In this document: positions 25,575-37,188 of the stretch, piece by piece
How the letters are laid out: every line of letters starts with the position of its first letter
How positions within the stretch are numbered: the stretch's first letter is position 1
Source of the DNA: Physcia stellaris
Lineage: Eukaryota; Ascomycota; Lecanoromycetes; Caliciales; Physciaceae
Reading direction: 5' to 3'
Length of the DNA stretch: 64,000 nucleotides
Assembly (NCBI GenBank): GCA_018902385.1
Contig: JABSSW010000051.1
Span: 1 to 64,000 of the forward strand
Made by a program: the position numbers and the translations under genes
Notes under the pieces: model-generated
The model's database searches: none
Seen by the model: the letters and a program-made list of their open reading frames with translations, nothing else
What the model was told of the DNA's origin: nothing

Positions 25575-28500
25575 TATTCGATACAAAAACGAAAATTAAT
25601 TTGATAAATCATGTCTATGCGAAAAAGTTGAATTTTCGTCGTTTTGAAATTTTAAATTGTGATGCAATAACAGTTGACAATCATCGTTTGAAAACGTATG
25701 ACGTTTATTTCGTACAATTCGAAATGTCAAACGTCAAGAAAATTAGTCGTTTTTTCGAGAAATCGTTTTTGATCGTGAATTTGAATTGAAATTTAACGTT
25801 AAACATGTTTTGAATACAATTTTCGAAAATCAAAATGAATTGAGACGACGACAATATCAAAACTTGACGTTGCAAAAAAAAACATTTCATTTTCATCACA
25901 TGTCGTATCGAGAACATCGAATCAAAACAATTGATCGAAAACGTCATCGATAACGAAATCGAAACGTATTTCATGTTCGTACGAGTGTATATTGACAAGC
26001 AATTCGACATGCATAAAATACATATTTCAAAACGAATTCAAATAAAATCTGTTTTGATTGAAATGAAAGAAAAATTCGATGTCAAAATCATTTTTTCGAT
26101 ATTTTGAAAACGTATGAAAAACTCGATAACGAAAATAAAATTTACGAATTATCGAATCATGATTCAAACGATCATGCTATTGATTTAAAAAAAAACAAAA
26201 AATCGTCGCATGAATCAATTTACTTTTTATTCGAAAATGAATTTCGAATATTACGTGTTTACATCGAGAAACATTTAATTAACGATTTCATTCGATTTTC
26301 ACAATTTTTTGCAAAAACGTTCATTTTGTTCGTCAAAAAAAAAAACGATAATTTACGATTATGCGTGAATTACAAAAATCTTAATGTTTTCACGATAAAG
26401 AATAAATATTTTTTATCGTTAATCGATGAGAATTTAAATAAACTCAACAAAGTTGTCAAGTATATCAACATTGATTTGATTGTTGTTTATCATCGATTGC
26501 GTATCAAGCATGAAAACGAATGAAAAACGATTTTTCGTACTCGATATGATCATTTCGAGTATAACGTATTTTTTTTCGATTTCACTAACGTTTCGACGAC
26601 GTTTCAAGATTTCATCAATAAAATTTTAACGATTCGTCTCGATATTAACGTCATTGTATATCTGAATGATATAGTAATTTATTCGATGAACGTCGAAATT
26701 CATGTCGACGATGTCAAATGAATTTTTGATCGTTTTAAAAAAAATAAATTATACATTGCTTTTGAAAAATGCAAATGATTCGTTGACGAAATAAACTTTC
26801 TTGAATTCGTCGTTTTTTTTCAAAAAATGAAAATGCAAAACAAAAAAATCGAAACTATTCAACAGTGATCAATATTTCGCAACGTTTTCGACATCATGCA
26901 ATTTTTCGACATCGTTAATTTTTATCGACGATTCATTAAACATTTCAATAAAATTGCTGAATTTCTGATCGTTATGTTAAAAAAATCATAAAAATTTCGA
27001 AAAAATATTCGTAAACGCAAACGAAATCAAAATCGAAATCGCAACAAATCATCGAATATTCACATCTTTTTGATCAGCGAAACATTGAAAATTTTCAAAC
27101 AATTTCGCAAAACATTTATCGAAATATCAATTTTACGTCATTTCGATTTCGAGCGTGTTATTCGAGTCGAAATCGACGCATTCGACAAAATTTTGAAATC
27201 ATTTTATGTCAACAAGACGACGAAAATCATTGACATTTTGTTGCGTATTTTTCGCGCAAATTGATTTCGATCGAATGTCATTACGAAATTCATGACAAGA
27301 AATTGCTGATTATTGTGATTTCGTTCAAGCAATGAAAACATTATTTCGAAAACGCAAAAAAACAAATTTTTGTTTTTATTGATCATCGCAATTTGAGACA
27401 ATTTATGATCACAATTAGATTGTCGTCACGTCAAATTCGATGAATTCAAAAGTTGAGTCGATATAATTTCTTAATCGATTATCGTTTCGATAACAAAAAT
27501 TTTGTTGACGAATTTTCAAAACGATTTGATCACATGATGATTATTGAGAAAAACGTCGAAAACAATCGTCAGATTTTGAAACAATTGCAAAAGTCATTGA
27601 TCGCAAACTCGAAACGTTTCGAAAAAATGCGAATAAATGCGATCAAAATCATGAATGCGATGCATGTCATGAAACGATTCATGAATGCGATGCATAACAT
27701 GAAACGTCGATCGCATTTAAATAATTCAACAATCGAATCAATCAACGTTGTTTCGAAAACATTTGATTCAAAAAATTCAAAACGAAATCGAATTTCAATC
27801 AACGCTGTTTCGAAAACATTCGATTCAAAAAATTCAAAAAATTCGAAACATTCGATTGAACAAAAATCAAACGTGACATTCATAAAATGAAAAATTTTTG
27901 TGTTAAAATCAGCGATTGTATTTGAATGCGCAATGCATAAAGTTCGAATACAAATTGCTTTACGAAAGAAAACGACATATAACGACGAGTCAACATTTTC
28001 ATTGTTGAATTTCGTTCGTGATTTGATCGTTAAAAATCAATTCGTTTTTGAAATATGTCGAAAATTAATTATTTCGAAAACAGAAACAAACAATTGACAA
28101 CACAAAAATGAACTTTTGTATTACGACGATGTCGTTTACATTTTAGAAAATTTGCGTGAAAACGTTATTCGTGCACATCACGATAATTCGCTCGTTGATC
28201 ATTTCGACATCGAACGAACGTTAAAATTGATACGTCGAAAATATTATTGATCGAATCAAAATTTTATCGAAATTTTTGAAATGCGACAACAAATCAAAAA
28301 ACATTGTGAAACATGCGTCGTTTGCAAACGAAACAAAATTGCACGACACAAATCATACGACGAGTTTTTTTTCTTTTCGATTTCTGAATTTAAGTGAATT
28401 GATTTTTTCATGAATTTCGTGACAAAATTTTTTTCAAGTAAAGCATGAAATGAAACGATTTACGATTCGATTTTAGTGATTGTGAATCGTCTAACGAAAA

Positions 28501-29420
28501 TGATTCATTACATATCAATAATTAAAACGATTTTCGCAAAAAATTTGATTGAAATTTTATTTCGCGAAATCATTCGATTTCACGATTTTTTTTCGTCAAT
28601 CGTCATCGACAGAAATTTCATTTTCACGTTCAAATATAACGATGCACTGTGTTACGTCTTGAAAATCAAACGTAAATTGTCAATCGTTTTTCATTTTCAA
28701 ATTGATGAACAAATCGAGCGAATGAACAACGTCATGAAACAGTTTTTTCGTGTTTTCGTCAATTTCGAACAAAATGATTGAATAAAATTGTTGTTCATGA
28801 TCGAATTCGTTTACAACAACAACAAACATGCATTTACAGACATTTTTTCGTTCGAAATTATGTTTGAATATTCATCTCGCATGTTTTTCGAAAAACATGA
28901 AACAAGAAAATTAAATTCAAATTCGCAAAGAAACACGTTGAACATTTAGTTGAATTATTTCGAATATTGAAAAACAATTTATTCGTGACACAACAACGCA
29001 AACGATGTATAAAAACGAACGCACGAAATCAATGCCATACAACGTCGAAAATTACGTGAATTTGAACGATAAAAACATCAAAATTAAGCGAAATAAAAAA
29101 CTGAAATGAAAATTTTTTGAATTATTTCAAATTTTAAAAATTATAAAAAATCAAATTTATCGTTTAAATTTATTTAAACGTTGATTCATTCACGATGTTT
29201 TTCAAAAACGCGCATACGTCATATTTTTTTGAATTTTTTTATCAAATTGAAAATATTGAATTCGACGAAAACATGAAAATGAAAATCACGAAAAAATTTT
29301 ATGAAATCGAAATCATCAAAAACAACAAGATTTTCAAAACAAATGAAATTTCAAACAAATTTTACAGCGAATTCGATTTCTACTATCTCGTGAAATGAAA
29401 AAATTATGAAAACGCGATTT
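25575..29420 (+). pseudogene. Pol with chromodomain of Gypsy element 3 (decayed)
   Basis: Protease-like segment 25601-25789 (INHVYAKKLNFRRF). RT 26104-26810: DHAIDLKKNK, FVKKKNDNLRLCVNYKNLN, NIDLIVVYHRLRI, and the polymerase box YLNDIVIYS at 26659-26685, with Asn at 26665-26667 in place of the first catalytic Asp. RNase H 27100-27480. Integrase zinc finger near 28290-28345 (HCETCVVCKRNK). Integrase core 28400-28790. Chromodomain-like tail 29195-29450 (EFDFYYLVK, then TGA where Trp is expected, then SLHRLSSIFEKLCDNF). Stops are frequent, many at Trp or Gln positions. Clearly inactive. Confidence 0.83.
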
Positions 29421-30177
29421 GAAAGTCTGCATCGTTTGTCAAGCATTTTTGAAAAACTTTGCGACAATTTCATAACGAGAATTCGAAAAAATTTGATGTC
29501 AATAAAAAAACAAATCATCGAAAATCAAAAAGAAAATGAATTGAAATACTTATTGCATGTTAACACATTTTCGTTTTCAAAACTTTGTGTGTTATTTATT
29601 GTCTAGAATTTACGACGCATGAAAAGCTGAATTGTGTCAAAAACATTTTCAGAAATTGTTGCTCGATTTGATCGAACGATGAGTCGTTGAATAAAAAGTG
29701 TGAAATAAAATAAGAAAAAATTTCGAAAATTTGAATATCAATGCGATCGCGATTAATGAACGTCTATCGCGTTACACATTTTTTCATGATATCGATGCTG
29801 ATATTCGAAATAAAAAAATGAAAAAATGAAAAAATGTTCGAATTCAAAATTTTTTGTCAACAAGTCAATTGTCAATCATCATATCGAAAATTGTGAATGA
29901 TACGAAATCAAACACTCGATCATGAAAGCAACAAACAATTGATTCATCAAATTATGTTTTTTCTGAATCATTCAAAAAAATGTTTTTCAAATTTTTAACG
30001 CAGACTGACTATTGAATTCGAACAAAAATATTTCGAAATGCGAAAATCACGATCATAGTGATTTTTCAAATCAATGCAAAATCAAAACAAGCAAAACACG
30101 TCAAAGCAAACAAAATACGTCAAAGTTTTTGTTAACATGTTGATTTCAAGAAATTTCGATGCTTAAAAAAAAACGTA

Positions 30178-30496
30178 TGTAAAAAATAAAAATTCAAAAT
30201 TTTCGAAAATGCGATTCGCATTTCGTCAAACAATTCGATTATCGAAATTCGAATGATTTCGAAAAAATCAATCTCAATCATTTTACAATTCGATCAACGA
30301 TAAACTCAACAAATTTATATTGTCAATCGAAGTCGCCCGAATTCGTACGATTGAATAAATAAAATGTGAATAAAAAACAACTGCAGAACGTAATCTGTTC
30401 TGTAGCGATTAATAAATCAATATATTACATCTCAAATTATACATTTCTGATATCAATAATTCATTAGATTATACTATTTCTAGTACGAATCTTACA
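30178..30496 (+). repeat. 3' LTR of Gypsy element 3
   Basis: It pairs with 23896-24216, ends TTACA at 30496 and is followed by array sequence. Confidence 0.87.
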
Positions 30497-33400
30497 AAAG
30501 TTTGTTCGCAATTCGAAGAATTTTGCAATAATATCTATGTGATCACGAACAATACGATACGAATCAGCTGATTGACAAAATATTGACAAAACGTTTCTAA
30601 TTTATTAAATCGTTTTCGAAATTTCGATTCATTTCGTTCGATGTATCAATCATCAACGTCGAAATGAACACTTCTTTCAAATTATATCACAATCATTGAT
30701 GTCAAAAATCAATATCATTCGTGATTTGACTTATGATCGTTCGATTGTGAAAACTTCATGTGCTTTTTCCAAAAGCAATGATACGAGAAAACATGAATGT
30801 GATGAGTGCAAACAATATATTATCAACATTTTACTAAAACATTATCAAAATTTTAGACTATAATCATATTCAAACGAAATTAAAGCTCGAGATTGTATCA
30901 TGCAATGTCGAGTTTCGTTTATTCTTGTCACAAAATCTCGCTGTGTTTTATGCAATTTTTATTTCGCATGACAAACATACTCATTCTTCGTCGAAATCTT
31001 CTAAAACACTCAAAAACATCGTGAATACGATTTACATCTTGATTGAGCGAATCAACAATTCGAAACTCAATCTAAATACGTAACGTCTTCTCAATACATT
31101 GATAAAACATTAACAATTTTTTAAAATCATTTTCTTATCAATTCTATTGTTCAAGAATTCTGTCGTGACAGAAAATTATTCACGTTGTCGAAAACGCATT
31201 TTTCGTTAATCAATATGAACAAATTTCGATTGTTATTACAAAAACATCGAATATTGATTTATTTTTTAATCAGAATGTTGAAGCTGTTCAACATTACGCT
31301 GTCACTCGAAAAGAAAATATCGAGCATGCAAAAATAAACAAAATTTTGAAAACGTGTTTTCAATATATTAACAAATAATTAAATTCAATATGTGAAAAAA
31401 ATCTTCATTGAAAGTGATTTTCTCATGATCATATGTATGTTGAATGAACAAACTCAAATTCTGTTGAAATTGAAATTCTTTGAATTAAATATGTTTTTTC
31501 AAAAAATTAAAAAAATCGATTTCAATGAAATCGTTTTTGCAATATACGAAAAAAAACAAAATAAAAAAAAGTATTGAAAACGCTTTCAAAATACATTGAT
31601 AATTTTTTATTAACTTTTATGCAATGTTTATTTTTTGTCGTGTTTTCATGAATCGACAAATTGAATGAATTTACATGTTATTGTTTCAACATGTGTTTAA
31701 ACATGTCGAAACAATAATTCGACAATCAATTAAATAACAACACATTCACAATGTCGATTTACATGAAATAATAATGAATATGAATGCAAAACAGATGAAA
31801 AATATACATAAAACTTTGTTAAATTTTTAACAATATGTCTTTAATGTATTAACAATAAATTTTGTTTTATATCTGACTTTCATCGATTCACAAAATCGAC
31901 ATTGGAAAATTCATTCTCAATTCGTAATATTGTTTTGTCAAATTCACTTCAAACGTGATGTGACTAGAACATTTGATACGATCGATTCGTTCAAAAATCA
32001 CTACAATTCGTTTGTAACGCTTTTGAACTGTCAAAGCAAACGAGAATATTTCGATTTGTTCAATCTACTAAAAGATTTGTAAAACTTTATCAAAACTTTG
32101 AAAATACATTGATAAAAATTTATTAAATCAATTTCCGAAAAAACGATCGATTCAAAAGTGAATAAAACATAAATCGCATTCAAAAATCGTCGCAAAACTA
32201 TGTCAAGAATGTTTTTTAATGAACAAAAAAGATTTTCATCGCATTCGAAAACATATCAATGCGATAAAACAAACATATTACAAAAGCAATTCATTTGACA
32301 AAAAATTGTCTATGTTAAAGACAGTTCAAATGTAAATCAAGATTTTATCAATACATTGATAAGATATTGTGAAAAAATTAACAATTTCTAGAGACGAGAA
32401 ATGTGATCGCAGAGATGTTTTGCAACAAAAAATGTTCAAAACGTGAAAAATTAATCACAATTCTCGAAATAATAGTCTAACAGACAGATTTTACATCGAG
32501 CAAAAACGATCAGATAAACGACAATCTTTTCAATACATTTGAAACACGTTGTTAATATGTTTAGTCTCGAGAAAACGCAATCGTCAAAATATCAAAGAAA
32601 ATTCGAATTTGATACTGTATGAAATGTCTTCATTCGGCAATTCTACAACGCAAATTTAATTTACATCGACTTTTGATGATAGATTTTTTTCACGAAATTC
32701 GTTTCGAACACGAAGAATTTCACGTCAAAAATTTCAACAAGCGAAATAAATAACAGTCTTGATTAAAACTTTGACAATGTATTGACAAAATATTACAAAT
32801 TCTCGAAATTTGCTCGAAGAAACTATTTCAAATTCGCAAAATACAGAGTTATTTTTGCAAAAACGTCGTGTGAAATTGCAATTGAAACAAACGAGAATTC
32901 GAAAATTGAAATTAAAAAACGAAAAAATCGCGTTGAAAAACGAGCAACTTAAAAGTAATATACATAATATTTCTTTCTAATGTATTGACAATTTCTTGTC
33001 AATTCTTTATCAATTGAATTTATTTTCGATTGTCAATATTGTTTTTATCAATAACATATTAACAATATGTTATTTGTTGATTAACATTGTATATTTCGAT
33101 ATTAAAATCAAATTCAAAATATTTTCAAAATATTAAAAATACATTGTTTAGAATTAAACAATTGTATATATTTCATTCATAAAAACAGAAATTGCAAATT
33201 GCAAATTTCTTTTGATATTTTACAACATGTTAACATACACGATTGAAAATTAATAAATATTTCAATTTTGTAAATTTTGTATTATTGTAATCAATTTTGT
33301 TTTACGTTCGTTAATTTTAATCAACAATTCAATAATCATTGTCATTAATATTCATTAAACAATTTATCGATTTGAAAAAATTTCAATAAAATGAAAACAA

Positions 33401-33904
33401 ATATTTTAAAAAATCATTACAGCATATTTATTATCAAATTGATTAATGATTTGTTTTCAATCATTCAATTCAAAAAATTAAAAATTAATTTGTGAAAAAA
33501 AAAATTTGTTTCGATCAAAAAATTGTTTTTCAATATTAATAACAATTTGTTATTTGTTAAATATCGTTGTTTTTTATTTTATTGTTTGTTAACAATTTAA
33601 TTGTTTTTCAAAAATTAAAAAACATGTGTAATTTATGAACAAATTAAAATAAAAAAACTATAAATAAATTCAAAAGTTATTAATATTGCAAAAATCGTGA
33701 AAAATTAAATGAAATAAATTATTTTTGATATTTTAACAAAATAATGAAAAATTGTTGCAATTCAATATTTCAATTCAAATTCAATATTTTATCAAAGAAG
33801 TTAAAAAGTGTTCTTTTTTCGTGAATAATCAATTAGAAAAAAGAAAACAATGAAAAAAATCACGAATATATTAAGAAAATATTAATTGAGTTTAAGAGTT
33901 CAAC

Positions 33905-34110
33905 GTCAAAATAATTGCGAATATATTAAGAATATGTTTTCTAATTTGTGAATGGAAAAATGAAATAATAGCGAATATATTAAAAACATATTGTTGATTG
34001 ACGAGTGAAAAAACGAAATAATAACGAATATATTAAAAACATATTGTCGTGATTGACGAGTGAAAAAACGAAATAATAACGAATATATTAAAAACATATT
34101 GTTGTTAAAA
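33905..34110. repeat. Minisatellite, about 54-bp unit, four copies
   Basis: The phrase CGAATATATTAAAAACATATT starts at about 33918, 33972, 34025 and 34080 (spacings 54, 53, 55). Between copies ATTGACGAGTGAAAAAACGA and AAATAATA recur. The first copy is the most divergent. It looks like local tandem expansion of the array core. Confidence 0.75.
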
Positions 34111-35560
34111 TTTGTAATTTTTCTCGAACAATCGTCAATATATTGTTAACATTTTCAAAATATATTGTCGTCTTGTGATATCTTGACGAAACATACATTG
34201 ATTTAATGTATTTTGTTGCACGATATCACGAAAAGCAAATGTGAAAACAAATCAATTTTTTTTCAATGTGTTATAAACACATTGAATAAAAATTCTGCTG
34301 CATATCATAAATTTAATTACATGCAGAAATCGCTAATATATTGACAACAAATTGATAATTCATTGTCAATTTGTCGCATTTATAAAACAAAAATTGATGA
34401 ATCGAATGAATCGACGTCGACGTCATTTGCGTCAACAATTTCGCTGTTGAATGATTCAAATTGTTCAACGTTCAACACGTTTTCATCGTTTTCAGCTGTT
34501 TCGAAAGCGAAATGAGTGAAAAAATCGCATCGAAAATCGCGCATTGAACAATTTGAATTTCGAAAATCGTTAATATATTATCAACACGTTGACAATGTAT
34601 TATTTACGTTTGATTTTGTTTGCAACACAGAAATCGCATTTGCGTTTTCAATGCACGATATTTTTGATCATCGTGAAATTGAACTACACAATCAATTGTT
34701 AATGTATTAGCAATTCATTGTCGAATAAACGACGAATATTGAAAAAATAAAATCAATATATTGACAAAACGTTGAAAAAATATTGACAATAATTTATTTT
34801 TTCTTCATTTTTCACGATGCGTTTGAGAATTGACGACTTGTTCACGCGAAAACTCTTGATTGACTTTTTGATTACAATGAAAACATTTTTCGTCTGATCA
34901 TTGTCGAGAATGCGATTATCGTTTGTCACGTAAACGTCATACAGTTTCATCATTTTGACGAAAAAGTCTGCAATATATTGATAATTCATTCAAAATACAT
35001 TATCAAAAAATTGAATTTACATCGATCATGTTCGATTTCATTGCTGAAAAATGTGTTCGATCGAGCAGTCATAAAAAATTTGACGTTTTTAAAAAAATGA
35101 ATGATAATGTGATTACGCAAATTTTCTGTGTTCGAATAAAATTTTTAAAACTTTGTTAATATATTTTCAATATGTTGTCAATATTTTATTTACTTTTTTG
35201 ACACAAAACATTGAAAATTCGTTTTCGTTTGCTATATTGAGTCGACAGAAACGTTCGTTTGAAATCAAAAATGCAAAACGATCGTCTTTCTATAAAATAT
35301 TGTCAATATATTAACAATATATTGTCGATAATTTGAAATTCAATCATGCTATCACTTTTCGATATTTGTCAATATATTCTCAATCGATTGAAAATATATT
35401 GACGAATAAAATTTGAATTTTCATAGAACAAATTTCAACATCTCGAATATATTGACAATACATTAAAAATGCTTTCATCAAAATGAAAGTAAAATTCACT
35501 TCAAATTTTAAAAAAAATCAATTGAAACAACGTTTTTCAAGCTTGTTGTAACGATCACGA

Positions 35561-35857
35561 CTATACAGCATATAGAACACAACCTATAAAAAAATATCTA
35601 TCGTTTCCTCTACAAAAAGTTTACTTCCTTATTGGGTTAGACCAATCTTGGCGAAGAACATCAAAGTTTTGGTGCAACTTTTTCGCACATTGCACACCAA
35701 CCAAGAACTTGATATGATTTTTGTTTATGTAGTCAAAGTTGTAGAGTTTAATGAGGGGAATCCAATACTGTAACGTTTGTTAAATTCTGACGTGGGCGCA
35801 TCGAGTTATTGAAATGCGGAGTTTTGATCGCATACAAATTGATGGATTCGGGGTTCG
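35561..35857. other. Intergenic, start of normal-composition DNA
   Basis: Composition changes abruptly near 35560. No gene is seen. A stretch near 35740-35772 (TTGTAGAGTTTAATGAGG...) loosely resembles 37668-37702, which hints at a shared repeat remnant. Confidence 0.4.
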
Positions 35858-37038
35858 ATGATCCAAACACCAACAACAACATCAACTTCAACTCCATATC
35901 AACTCAACCACGAGAATTTCAACGAATCCCAACAAATCATGCAGCTGACGTTGGATTTAGGCCTTCCTACTACGGCGCGTTCGCGTGGTGCAGCAAATCG
36001 CCATGCCAAAGAGCGAGAGAAACGGGGTGCTCTCCAGAAACTTACTCCTACTTCTACGTCTACCTTTACTTCTGCTGCTGCATCGATCGAAATCAGCGCT
36101 CCCTACGAATGTCATTCAATGACTGTTACACCTCAAACACCCGTCGAGTTTCGAGAGCCTCACTACACAATCAATGGCCGAAATGGAATGACGTTGGATA
36201 GACAAGAGCCTGGAATCTATCCGGTCCCACAGCCAGCTATTATTCAGGATCCAATGACTAAAGCACGTCCCATGTTTGACGTTGCATTCGATGTTTCAAA
36301 GGTTAAGACACATACGCGTTCTCAAGTGGAATCACAGCAAAAACTGCTGCAAAAGGATCAGGAAGCTTGGGAGGGTCAGATCTTTCAATACTTTTGGCGA
36401 TTGGAACGATCTGAAATCATACGAATCAATGGAGAACTTTCTTCGGATCTCGAATATCGGTTAGGACTGTCTGGAGGGGCTTTGTTTCAAGAGCATTTTC
36501 GTTTTCAACCTTGGACGGAGCGTTCTGTATGGAGTGGTTATGCTCATTGCAAATTCAAGAAGTATTACTCTCCTCTTTCTACGGCTGTTCGAGCCAACGA
36601 TGAGGAGAAAATTCGCTTGCATATGAGGGAGGAAATAGTCAGACATAGCAGTCGTTTTCTTCTCAAATCGTTGACGAAATACGCCTGCAATGCGATGCAA
36701 AGAAAGAGATGGAAACTTGATCCTCCACACAATATCCCAACCCCGAAGAAGCTCAACTTGCAAAGGATATCAAGCGGGCGAAAAAGGCGAACGAAAGAGT
36801 GAAAGCGGAGGCAACAAGAATAGAAAGGGAAAAGCATTCAGCTTGGCCAGACGAGCCGGACGATTCTGATGAGTCGGACGATACATATATGACCGACGAA
36901 TCGATCGATTCTGACAATCGTTCTGACGACGACGAGGGAGTGCAATGGAGCGAGTTGGTTGAATTGAGAACCGAAGCAGACGAGCATAAATGGAAGCAAA
37001 AAAGAGAGCTTTACTCGAGTATGCCATGGTCGATATAA
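35858..37038 (+). pseudogene. Unrecognised protein gene with one frameshift
   Basis: An ATG at 35858 opens a frame to 36802. It has a Thr/Ser-rich N-terminus (TPTTTSTSTPY), a basic patch, then a charged central part with several Trp and Tyr (RSQVESQQKLLQKDQEAWEG, YFWRLERSEIIRINGEL). From about 36735 the sensible protein continues in the next frame (NPEEAQLAKDIKRAKKANER), a Lys/Glu-rich helix followed by a strongly acidic segment (DEPDDSDESDD), and stops at 37036-37038. The original frame shows none of this character after 36735, and no splice-site pair bridges it obviously, so a one-base frameshift (or assembly error) is likely. No family was recognised. Acidic and basic blocks suggest a nuclear or DNA-associated protein, but that is a guess. 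It lies alone between an AT-rich block and gene-poor DNA. Confidence 0.5.
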
Positions 37039-37080
37039 CCTCCACGAATTGCCCTCTTCAGGCCGAATCGACCTCCACCA

Positions 37081-37188
37081 AATGCCTTATCAAATGCTCC
37101 ACCGAATGCTCCACCAAATGCCTCAGCAAATGCCTCACCGAATGCCTCACCGAATGCCTCACCGAATGCCTCACCGAATGCCTCCATG
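37081..37188. repeat. 12-bp minisatellite, about nine units
   Basis: Units of the form AATGCCTCACCG run head to tail from 37081 (variants AATGCTCCACCG, AATGCCTCAGCA), with the last four nearly identical. The period is a multiple of three, so frames stay open on both strands, which explains several spurious open frames here. It lies just after the stop of the upstream gene. Confidence 0.85.

Larger units (their letters stand above)
23896..30496 (+). mobile_element. Ty3/Gypsy LTR retrotransposon (element 3), full length, mutated
   Basis: LTRs of 321 and 319 bp (23896-24216 and 30178-30496) start TGTAA and end TTACA. Between them are gag, protease, RT, RNase H, integrase and chromodomain remnants on the plus strand. 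Flanking 5-mers are AAAAC (left) and AAAGT (right). They differ at two positions, each explicable by one transition from a common AAAGC, so they may be a decayed target duplication. The element is inserted in the core array. CpC is almost exhausted here, suggesting heavier or longer mutation than in element 1. Confidence 0.87.
22890..35560. repeat. AT-rich block: quasi-periodic array of short AT-rich cores with variable spacers
   Basis: Outside the inserted Gypsy element, this block repeats a core close to CAATAYATTGAYAAAATATT (variants ATATATTAACAA, ATACATTGATAA, TGTATTGACAA). To the right of the element the cores start at about 30571, 30813, 31091, 31361, 31587, 31829, 32100, 32347, 32531, 32771 and 32980, with spacings of 184-278 bp and a mean near 240. 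They continue less regularly to about 35460 (34330, 34570, 34755, 34970, 35150, 35300, 35445). On the left side cores appear near 23005, 23145, 23290, 23515 and 23830. Spacers between cores do not visibly match one another, though TTTACAT recurs in several. No gene is readable in the array. Confidence 0.6.

Noticed and set aside
30571-35460. CRISPR-like array (short core, variable spacers)
   Set aside because: Cores are degenerate and only AT-rich, spacing is about 240 bp and irregular, and the host is eukaryotic; the resemblance is superficial.
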